Of a DNA stretch of 64,000 bases, positions 54,666 to 64,000 are shown in pieces. A program made the translations under genes and the position numbers. The stretch covers positions 3,658,165 to 3,722,164 of the forward strand of contig JAQFVV010012511.1 of assembly GCA_028023455.1 (NCBI GenBank), given 5' to 3'. Within the stretch, counting starts at the first letter, position 1; each line of letters begins with the position of its first letter. Source of the stretch: Epiperipatus broadwayi. Its lineage: Eukaryota > Onychophora > Udeonychophora > Euonychophora > Peripatidae. The notes beneath the pieces were generated by a model, which made no database searches, had not been told where the DNA came from, and saw nothing but the letters and a program-made list of their open reading frames with translations.

Positions 54666-55093
54666 TAAAGTTATTCTCTATAAAACTTTTTTATCTCTAT
54701 TAAAATAGAATGACTATCACATGCAATAAATAAGCTTAATAATGCAGACAAATTTAGTTTTTTTTTTTTTTTTTTTTTTTTGTGGGTAAATGAATATCAG
54801 TTAAATCCTGTATAATTTTTTTTTTTAAAATTTCAAAATTAGCCTATCATGATTTTTCATTTGTTATTTTTTTTATAATGATTTATTTTTTCCAATATGA
54901 AAAGTTGAAGACATTCTTTATCTCACCTTTTAGTTTTATATGGTTGATAACTTTAGAATAATAATTATTCTAATTTAGTATAATGATGGAATTAAAGGTT
55001 ATAGTAAGATAATCAGCTTTGATGCATATGAAATTACTAACAAATTTGTATTGCTTCCATTGGTTTGATTTTGAATTGTCTCTTGTAATGTCT

Positions 55094-55156
55094 TATATAT
55101 ATATATATATATATATATATAAGACATATACAATATATATATATATATATATATAT
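55094..55156. repeat. TA microsatellites in a palindrome
   Basis: Two (TA)n tracts around ataagacatatacaat. The left flank gtcttatata mirrors tataagac, giving a cruciform-prone stretch. Confidence 0.85.
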
Positions 55157-55261
55157 AACACCAAAACTGTCTAACACTATACTAGCAAAAAATAAAAATG
55201 CAAAACCATAAAACAATACAGTACTAGATTAAATTCAAAATTTTACCAAAATCCTTACACA

Positions 55262-55620
55262 ACCATGGTTTCATCTACTACAAATAGACCTTCTCAAGTG
55301 AAAATCAACCTAAAGAAAAACATATATATATATACAAACAAACAAACCTTCCCATAATTCATTTCAAACTCCACCTTCCCTTAATATCAAAAGAAGTCTT
55401 CGTAAGATTGATAGCCTCAGAATCAAGGAGTTTTATCATCAAAGTCTCCTTTATTCTTCTTTTTAACTCATTCTTTTTATGAAAAGAATGAGTTAAAATA
55501 TATATATATTTAGTAGTATGATGATATGTTTTTAACTCATATTTAAAAATCTTTAGCTGATCAATTTTTAGAAAAAAATTCCCTAGCAATGGTTCAACTA
55601 AATTTCTAACTTTTTATTTG
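55262..55620 (-). pseudogene. Penelope-like element relic (GIY-YIG C-terminus and 3' hairpin)
   Basis: The minus-strand frame 55359-55589 contains HKKNELKRRIKETLMIK and DSEAINLTKTSFDIKGRW, the end of a PLE GIY-YIG nuclease, related to relics at 6.9 and 35.8 kb. Downstream the sequence TTGAGAAGG, a five-bp hairpin (55274-55288), GATGAAACC and ATGGTTGTG aligns with the end of the 35.6-kb relic, so the 3' end of the element is preserved. The polymerase is not recognisable upstream. Confidence 0.65.
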
Positions 55621-56999
55621 ATCAAATTTACCATTATTCTTTTTTTCTAAAATTTTGAATTATTCAGTAGAAATATGTGTTACAAATGAAAAGTTATTCT
55701 TAAAAATATTATTTCGCTTTTGCAAATATAGAGAGAATATTAAATCGAATTGTCCAGTAAGAAAAATAGTAACCTTATTCTTATTGAATGATTGATTATT
55801 CACATCACTGGTAAAAGCATTAAAATTTAAAAATTATCATTATTTTAATTCAGTTTCTAAATCCTAATGAATTATTACTCTGACTACTTAAAACTAATAA
55901 AGTTCAATTTTGAAGTCGTACAAGAAACTACCAATCAGTGACATTTTAGGTAGTTTCAGTTCCTTTGTAATAGCTTTAAATGCACAATGCTGAAATATTT
56001 AGATTTTTTTTTAAAACTAATAAATCAATATTATGTTAGTTCTAGTTTATGTTTGTTAGTTTTAGTTTTTATATATTAAATATAAAACTTATTAAATAAT
56101 GAAAAAATGAAGTAATACTTTTACTGTCTCTCTTGGCCCGATTGTTTTGAACGTCTTTTATATATTTCTAAGAGAAAATTTTATTATAAATATTGTAAAA
56201 TACACTAAAATTTGGGTACTATAATAAGAGTATTTAAAAAATAAAGTAATATTTTCACAATGAACTAATAGACAACACTTAAATGCTCTCATTCACAATT
56301 TTCTAATAAAATATTTTATTTCTAGTCTTTTTCTTTTTTTAAAAAAAATTTGAAATATATATATGCTTGTTGTAAATTTAATAATTGCTTAAGAAAAATC
56401 AAGTGATCTTTATATCAAACTCAGCATAGCATAATAGTATTATTCAATGATAGGCTTGTTTGTGTGTGTGTGTGTGTGTGGGGGGTTCTTTCATTCTCTT
56501 CTTTCCTCCTCACTTATTGTTTCTGAAATGTTTTGCTTTGGGAGCAGCCACTTTTACATTGGCCTAACTATTCAGCATATTAGTGTTGATTAAAAGGCCA
56601 TTTAACATTAAATTATTTACTGAAATAGAAAAGAAAAGATAAATTAGTCTTAATTAATGTAGTCCTTAAACAATGAACTTAATCCTGCTTTCATATCTCT
56701 AAGTCCACCAATAAAGGTAAAGGATTGTGATTTATATATAATAAATGTAATTGCTATGAATCACTTCATGCAAATTTGCTGTTTTAGTAAAATAGCATTT
56801 GCATTCAATTGAATAAAATTACATAGTCGTTGTTTTGCTATCTTTATTGATCTAATTTCAATTTATGATTCTGATTGAAAAAATGGTCTTTTAAAATTTT
56901 TTTAAATTCTTAAGTACAGAAAAATTATTAATATATTAATTTACTTGACAAAATGATGTCCAATAAAAAAAATCAAGTGACCTATTAGTGATTGTAATC
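55621..56999. other. AT-rich sequence, nothing recognised
   Basis: A (GT)n tract followed by G-run at about 56460-56487. A possible upstream continuation of the PLE relic to about 55850 is too decayed to read. Confidence 0.45.
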
Positions 57000-57900
57000 A
57001 ATACCAAATTTTACAGAATAAACTACCACAGGATTCAATTTTCACATTATTTAATATATTTATCAAAGAAATGATCTTTCAGAAACAGAATGTAGGAAAT
57101 TTATCTATGCTTATGATATTACTTTGATTTTTCAAAAGAGATTTTCACCTGAAATATCTCAAGAAAAATATGAAAAGTCATTTTCAAGGTCTGAGGTCTT
57201 ATTCCTAATTCAATAAAGATAATATAGACAAACAATAGGGAAACTTCTTGTAATTTGAACATAACCTTTTTGCAATGATAGATTGAAACACAATCCTATG
57301 TTATATTATTTAAGAATAACCTTGGATTGTAGTCTAACTTATTTTTCTCATTTATCTAAGACTAGAATAAAATTAACTTCGTAGAATAATTTTTGAAAGC
57401 TGGCTGAACTTATTTGGGATTGTAATACAAATATTGTATGGACAGCTTTCTTACATTTAGCATATTCTGCTAAAGAATATTGTGCCTATGTTAATATGAG
57501 AAACATTCAATTCTACTTTTTTGCAATGGCCTTCTTCTTTTCTTTCATTATATTCCTCAGCTAGGTGTTTAATCAAAAATCTATAATTGAAGAATTATGC
57601 TGTACTAAATAGTATTTTTATAAGATCCCAAATAAATTTCTTTTTACCATATCCAACAATAAAACCAGTTGGATTTGATTTTCTTAGATGCCATTGGAAT
57701 CTCATCAATAGATTCACATCAGTCTATGATTGCCACATTTATTACAGTTATTGGTTTTTTGTAAATGTGGTCAAACACAAATCATGAATTGCATAGTTAA
57801 TTATTATCAAACTTATGGCTACAGTGGCATAATTGAAGGAATTAATAAAACCACTAGTGAATTTATCTTCTGCTTGGAATCTCTAGAGGTCCCTTTATGA
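57000..57900 (+). pseudogene. Jockey-like LINE reverse transcriptase fossil
   Basis: Plus-strand fragments: LPQDSIFTLFNIFIKE (about 57025; motif B, family LPQGSVLSPLLFNIYIND), KFIYAYDITLIFQKRFS (about 57097; motif C, family FIYADDIAL, first catalytic Asp now Tyr) and SQEKYEKSFS. SHLSKTRIKL (about 57350; family SHLEKTRAKL) and AELIWDCNTNIVWTAFL with YSAKEYCAYV (about 57403-57490; family YSTAEYCAPVW) follow. A 66-codon frame (57587-57787) is the diverged C-terminal continuation. All frames are broken and no endonuclease is seen. Confidence 0.7.
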
Positions 57901-60900
57901 TATATGTTAATCGTTCACTGAATTTCCACCAGTGTTGATAAAGATAAGCTTATAAGGATCAAAAGCTTAACAAATCTGTGGATTCATTCTATTTTTGACA
58001 CTTTGTTAACAACTAATTATGTATTCATACCCTGAGGGAAATTGGTTTATTCTTCTTAATTACATATATAGTAATCTCTGCTAATTTTGTCCATACACTC
58101 TCATGTATGCACGGTATTATAATTACTGTAAGCACTAACTTCCCTAACATTTATGCAATATATGTGTAATTAATTTTAATCTAAACAGGAATGATGTGAT
58201 TAAACTTTTGTTTTGGTAAATTTTGAATACGGTGAAATAAGTGGATTTGTTCAACCCGAATTTTAATGCAATTGTATTTTGTGGTAACCATAATTTAATT
58301 AACACAGTTATTTCAGTATATATATATTGTAAACATTTAAGATTCATTTATTGACTTCTTTAAAAATTAAACAGTTTTTTATTTATTTATAAGCTGAAGT
58401 AAAAAATGGCAATCTTAATAAATTATTTATAACATCTAAATAGATGTTAAAAACAAAATAAAACAAGATTGACAATTAATTATTTATATCTATATATTGA
58501 ATTCCAAATTTGCTCTAGTCCATATAAACGCACACACATACATGAAAATCACATCTGCCTGTTTTTAAATAATTATTAAAAAAAATTCTTTGTTAACTGT
58601 AATTTTTTTTAAACAATTTAAACCACTTGCTAAAATTACAAAATTGGAAAATAATTTATAAAACTTATTAATAAGATCCTCCACTGAAAGATAATTATAA
58701 AAAAAAAAAATCATAGAAAATTCAGCCATTAGTTGTCCGGTAAATAACTGTCAGTTATTATTTCAAAAATTGCACTTAAGTTTCTGCCACATAGTACACT
58801 TGTGAGGGGGAAGGGGTAATATGTAATCACTGACTTAGAAGTTTTTGTATTAAAAAGATAATAATTGCTGAAAAAAAATGCCGTTGGTTACTTTTTAAGA
58901 TTCCTTGAATAAATATGTTAAAAAACAACTTGACTCATTTCACCTGCTAGTCATGTGATTTAAAACACCTTATACTCTACATAAAACTCCAGTTTAAATC
59001 AGAACTATGACTTTTAGACTTTCAGGCAATTTAGAGAGGGGAGAGGGCAGCGTTAAAACCATTCAAATCTGTACCAAAAATAATAAATTCCAATTTAAGC
59101 AAACTGCTGCAATTTAGTTATTAACTACTTTTTAGCAGTGCTTTTCTGTTTCTCTTTAACCTCATATAATATAAAAGTTATCTTTGCTGTATACCTAAAA
59201 TAGTAATAATAATAAAAAATGAGACAACTAATGTACACCTGCTTGTGACAAACAAAATATTTAAGATTGAAGAAAATGAACTTAAAACACCCAAGACATT
59301 GATTTAGACTCTATAATAATTACTAAGAAATAATTAAATCGGAAAGAAAAAAATAATTCATACATAATTTATTACATATATAGAATATAGTAAGTCGGGC
59401 AATAATTATGTTTAATACTTATTACATTATATCCATATGTGTGACAGGGAGAGGATTGTCATCGGATAAATAGGTTAATTAATTTCAAAAAATCTTTCCG
59501 GAAAACATTTATTCGACATTACAAGTAGTCCATCATCGCTTTCTACTTATCTGTTAATAGATATTACAATATACCTATGTGTGTGTATATATGCATATTC
59601 TTAACAATGTAAGCTGATAGGTTAATATGTGTAAATCATCAAAATTAGTATATGAATTGCATAAAATAGAAAATCAAAAATGTTTCATTATAGTTATTTA
59701 ATAGAATATAGACTTGATATTAAACTGAATTAACATAGTAGAGGATTTAGATTCTTGCATCACACACAAAAATAAATACTTTATATCTTATTAGGATTTG
59801 AGTGAGGTTTTGTAAGCATGTCAGTAAACCTATATACAACTTGTTGGTCCATGAGTTGAATTTTAATCTACACAAATTAGGGTGGACATAAATAGTCATG
59901 TTGGTGAATAATCATTACATTAAAAAAACGTGTAGAATAAATAATGCAATCATATATAAATTAGCTTAGACAGAATAACATTTAATTGCAAGCAGTTGTG
60001 TCTAAACATTATGACAATTTCACAAAATTTGGATTGGTGATATATCATTCTTCATGTCCAAATAGAGATTGATAAGATATAATAACAGTGGAATTTTAGT
60101 CTAAAGTTTTCATCTTTTTTTAGAGATGATAAATTACTTTTAAATAGGATATCTATAGCTATATATTAATATCTATCAAAAATATTTACAAGGGATTAAA
60201 ATACTCTGGATGGTTTAAGTATCTAATCTATAACTCATTTAGCATTTGTAGAATACTCTGGATGGTTTAAGCATCTAATCTATAACTCATTTAGCATTTT
60301 TAGAATCTTAGTGAATGGTGCCTAAAAACATCTAGAATATGAGATCAGATAAACAATGTGATTACTATATACCAGAGTGTCATTAATTTATTGTATATTA
60401 TGATGTTGACATAAATTATATCTATTATTATTTCTTAATGACTGATTCAAGCAAAATCTTGTGTTTTCTTCAATAAATATCCAGAATAAATGTTACAAAT
60501 TTTTCAAATCTTTCCATACTTCTCATCTCCATGCCGATGCATGTTTCATAATCAAACAATCAACCTCAAGCAATTACTAAATATATATGCGTGAGAGAGG
60601 CGACGGGGGAGGAGGGTACAATATATAATACTTTCAGCCCTATAATGCATTAATAACAAACTAAGAATTATGTGGCTCATATGCTGTTCCATAATATATG
60701 TCAATAAAAAATACATTGTACAAAAAAAAATAACGCATGATTTAACCCATATCTTTACTTTTCCAAACTTTTACCCAGGAACATCATGACTAAACTTGAC
60801 AATCAACAATCTATGTCAGTTGTGCTCTCTCATAACTTAAATCTTTATTTTCATTAACACTCTCTATCAGATTTTACTCTTGAGATAGAAATATCTGGAC

Positions 60901-62540
60901 TCTTCTTCAGTTTAATTATCATGATTATATAATATTAGACTATGTCACTCTTCAATTTTGAATCATATTTCGTTGAAGCTAAACAATTTATTGTGTTACC
61001 TGTACCATTATAGTTGCAGTTTCGTTATACTTTTGCCTATGTAGCATAAATTTATTCTACTAAGTATGTTAATATTTGTAAATAGTTTAATAAAAATAGT
61101 GTTTTTTTTTAAAACATTGTTTTAGAAATAAAATGAAATGTCATTTATATATTGTTCTATGTATCTAATAATTTTTGACCATTCATTTTTTGTAGAGAGG
61201 GAAATTTTTTTCATATGTTTTATTACATATTTCTTTTCCATTTTAAAAATAATTGTCTTGATATGACTCTTAAAAATACAGTACACATCTTAAAATTTAA
61301 ATATCATTGATACTTTTAAAAACATTAAAATGTGTTATGTGTTATGCATTTTTAAAAGTGATATAAGGAACAGTTTCTATGGAGATCACGTTTGGTTATA
61401 TATAAAATGACTTTTGTTTTAAATGTTTTAATAATTAATGAAAAAGATATATGTAATATATACAAAACATTTATTAATAATTATTGTTTGCTATTAAAGT
61501 GTAAAATGTATGACTATACATTTAAATATACAGTAAATAGCATGAATTACTTTATGGACATAAATGTACAACCGTAATAATAGAAAAAAAGTCAAAATGT
61601 ATGCCATCTATTACATTCTTTATATATCTTTGATTCATAAAAATTGAGTACAGCTAAGCTTATTGATAAATATGCCATTCAAATGTTGCAAGAATGATTG
61701 AAGGCATCAGTATAATAATTAAGTATTTACTACTATATCTTTTTATAGAATTCCAGGATTTCTCCAAATAATCATAAAATATTAGTAGCAACAAATTCAT
61801 ACATCAGATATGTTTTATTTTACTTTTTAAAATCTTCATACAAAATTATTTCTACTTTAATAAACTAGGATTTGAAAAACATTTGTGGATTTATCTAAAT
61901 TACAATCAAGATTACTATGGATATTAATAGATAATCGAAATATTATGCAATGAAACAGATTAGAAAGATTATAAGTACATCTCTGTCAGACAGTCCAATA
62001 ATATTATTATCTTCCAGTTTATCTTTCTCCTGAGCATAATGACTAACCTTTTTAAAATAGCAGTGTTCATCTAGTTTATCAAAATGCAAGGAATTCTTGT
62101 TCTTTTCTCTAAGCATTTATTAGCAGTATGAATTTACATGACCACAAAATGAGTATTTTGGTAAATCAATTCAACATTTGCTGCTTGGAATAATGGTTGG
62201 TTATATATCCATTATTAGTCATTTTTGTTGCTATTGTCTTTAAAGAGCTAATGTGTTATTTGCTATCCTACATTTTTTCTTGTTTTTAGCTTAATCACTT
62301 TATTTCTTTCCGCCTTCATGATATTATTAGTTGAATTTGTTTGTTAGAGTTAAGAATTTATTTTATTTTTGTTTCTTACATAAGCAGAGGAGATTTCCCA
62401 ATCATTTTGCATTAAATTAAAATAAAGCATGTATGAAAAAAAAAAATCCAACATAATGTATTTTTAAATTTTGTTTTTGGTATACTTTATCAAAGTTTTT
62501 TAATTTTTGTAATATGTAACTAATATTGAACATGTTTTTT
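57901..62540. other. AT-rich sequence, nothing recognised
   Basis: Apart from the 52-bp tandem duplication at 60200-60303, no gene, RNA or shared repeat was found. Short frames (58144-58347, 61392-61577) look random. Confidence 0.5.
60200..60303. repeat. 52-bp tandem duplication
   Basis: Two units (60200-60251 and 60252-60303) starting aatactctggatgg, differing at two or three positions. Confidence 0.9.
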
Positions 62541-62550
62541 GCATCACTGT

Positions 62551-62643
62551 TTTTTTTCATATGTCATAGCATCGGCCAGGAAACGAACCCGCTAACCTGG
62601 GACAACTGCTTGTAAGGCAGCTGTGCTATCCACTTGACCACTG
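62551..62643 (-). mobile_element. tRNA-Val-like SINE, short
   Basis: On the minus strand TGGTCAAGTGG fits an A box and GGTTCGTTTCC a B box. A five-bp anticodon stem GCTGC/GCAGT encloses the seven-base loop CTTACAA, with TAC (valine) at the anticodon. The 3' end GGCCGATGCTATGACATATG plus A-run is shared with the SINE at 25.2 kb. The sequence cactgttttttt at 62545 and again at 62639 is a possible target duplication. There is almost no body beyond the tRNA part, so this is a minimal SINE or retroposed tRNA-like RNA. Confidence 0.75.
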
Positions 62644-62650
62644 TTTTTTT

Positions 62651-64000
62651 TTAAAGCAACAGTTTTTTATTTTTTTTTATTTTATATAAATGAAATAAAA
62701 ATTAGATAAAGAAATTGCTGAAGTTTTAATAATGTAAATGATTACATCTTTTTTTTTTATTGCTGATAGTATGTCACAAACAAAATTCCTAGATTAATGA
62801 TTTAAAATGACCTAACTTTTTATTATTTAAAGCTAATCATAAACAGCATAATGTATAATATAACTTTTTTTGTCTTTTCTCCCTCAAAATAACTTACAAT
62901 CATGATTGATCATACTTAACAATTAGCTGCAGGCAAAATATGATTTATAAGAATTTTAATTCAAAATTCATTGAGTTAATATATTTTACCTAATGTACAC
63001 ATTTTAAAATTTATTATCAATACACATGTTTTTGATTACAGATTGTAGTTAATGAATTGGCATTTTTTTGCTTTTGTAGCCACTAACAATGGAAATCCTC
63101 TTTACTTTTTGAAATGTCATAAATGAAAGAACTGATTGGTTTGCAAGGATATGGGTGAAAGTTAGATAAGTACATTCATCATATTTTAATTTGGTTATCA
63201 AAACATAATACTATATAGTATATAATGAATACATTTTATTATACATTTTACTGTGAATGTCACTGAAAGGTCTATGTATCCTGGAGTAAAAGTGTTTTGA
63301 CAATAATATGGACGAGCAATGTGTGAACATTAATATTTTATTATAAATATATATTAATTTTTTAAAACCTAAACAACAATATAAATTAAATAAATGTAAA
63401 AGTTCAAATTTTTTGTGGGAAAATAATAACAGTAAAACAAATCATGAATTAATAAATACACAGTTAATATTTGATTTTCTACCTTCATTATCTTAAAACA
63501 ACAACAACCAACAATTAAATATTTTCCTGCCCTTCTCTCAATTTCTGTTAATAATTAACCTTCAGATTTAGAAGTACTCCTATGATTTTTTTTCCCCCAG
63601 TAAAATTAATGATCATTTGAATTTGTCAATATTTTTCATGATTTTTTTGTTTTCATTTATAAATTTGAAATAGTTTCTAACTTTTCTCTATTGTATGTGT
63701 ATTATGTGATCTTTTAACTATAACATTTTAAAGTAGAACAATTTTTTTTTTAATTTTTTATTTTGTGAACAGTATTACTATTATTTTTAGATATTTTAGC
63801 TTCCAAAATTTTATTTCAGTTGGATAAATTTGTATTAATTTTTTTTTGCACTATGCATTTTATTTTATAATTTTGAATGCAACCTTTTGCTTTCATATAG
63901 ATTTAGAACAAACATTTGAGTGTGTTCTTCATAATTTATCATTAATTAAATTATTTGGGTATAAAGAATAATGTACTTGAATGGTTGAAATCTTAATTAA
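62651..64000. other. AT-rich sequence, nothing recognised
   Basis: Poly-T/A runs only. No shared repeats or coding similarity seen. Confidence 0.5.

Noticed and set aside
1-64000. CRISPR arrays, operons, ribosome-binding sites, riboswitches
   Set aside because: The window is eukaryotic; no regularly spaced repeats or bacterial gene organisation were found.

Overview
The window looks like nuclear DNA of an AT-rich, repeat-laden animal, most likely an invertebrate. Base composition is strongly A+T with many poly-A/T and TA/CA tracts. No bacterial operons, rRNA or intact host genes are visible. Every recognisable protein similarity belongs to a transposable element: non-LTR retrotransposons, Penelope-like elements (PLEs), hAT and mariner transposases. 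The species cannot be named from this sequence; cnidarian, mollusc and flatworm genomes are all compatible with the content.

The most interesting content is a dispersed repeat family carrying a type I hammerhead ribozyme (HHR). Nine copies or part-copies lie at about 1.2-1.9 kb, 25.3-26.0 kb, 29.0-29.2 kb, 45.9-46.9 kb and 49.0-49.2 kb. Where two copies are adjacent they are head-to-tail with a period of 472-476 bp. Two ribozymes (25429-25487 and 46470-46528, both on the minus strand) keep every core nucleotide, a six-bp helix II, a three-bp helix III, and a two-part helix I with a bulge. This layout matches the known animal retrozymes: non-autonomous elements whose tandem transcripts self-cleave into monomers and circularise, and which are thought to use PLE machinery. 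PLEs are present in the same window.

Layout. 0.2 kb: tRNA-like SINE. 1.2-1.9 kb: retrozyme array. 4.0-4.3 kb: fold-back element. 5.4-6.7 kb: three copies of an unnamed repeat, two of them forming a large inverted pair. 6.9-7.3 kb: PLE relic. 8.7-11.7 kb: a stretch with far more C than G on the plus strand. 14.9-15.7 kb: PLE relic. 16.1-17.1 kb: cluster of a repeat with a hammerhead-like core. 17.1-17.8 kb: 5'-truncated RTE-like LINE. 19.4-24.5 kb: nearly complete two-ORF LINE with a 14-bp candidate target duplication. 25.2-29.2 kb: SINE, facing retrozymes and a 3-kb insertion inside a ribozyme. 29.7-31.2 kb: hAT fossil. 34.6-35.2 kb: mariner fossil. 35.6-37.7 kb: PLE and LINE fossils. 41.2 kb: CpG-rich hairpin. 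42.4-44.7 kb: PLE with 59-bp inverted ends. 45.9-49.2 kb: more retrozymes. 50.6-51.1 kb: long-TIR repeat and a tandem duplication. 53.6-54.7 kb: second hAT fossil. 55.3-55.6 kb: PLE relic. 57.0-57.9 kb: LINE fossil. 62.6 kb: SINE. The remainder is AT-rich sequence in which I recognise nothing.

How the parts relate: LINEs supply reverse transcriptase to SINEs, and PLEs are the best candidate drivers for the ribozyme repeats. All autonomous elements here carry lesions, so activity would depend on copies elsewhere in the genome.
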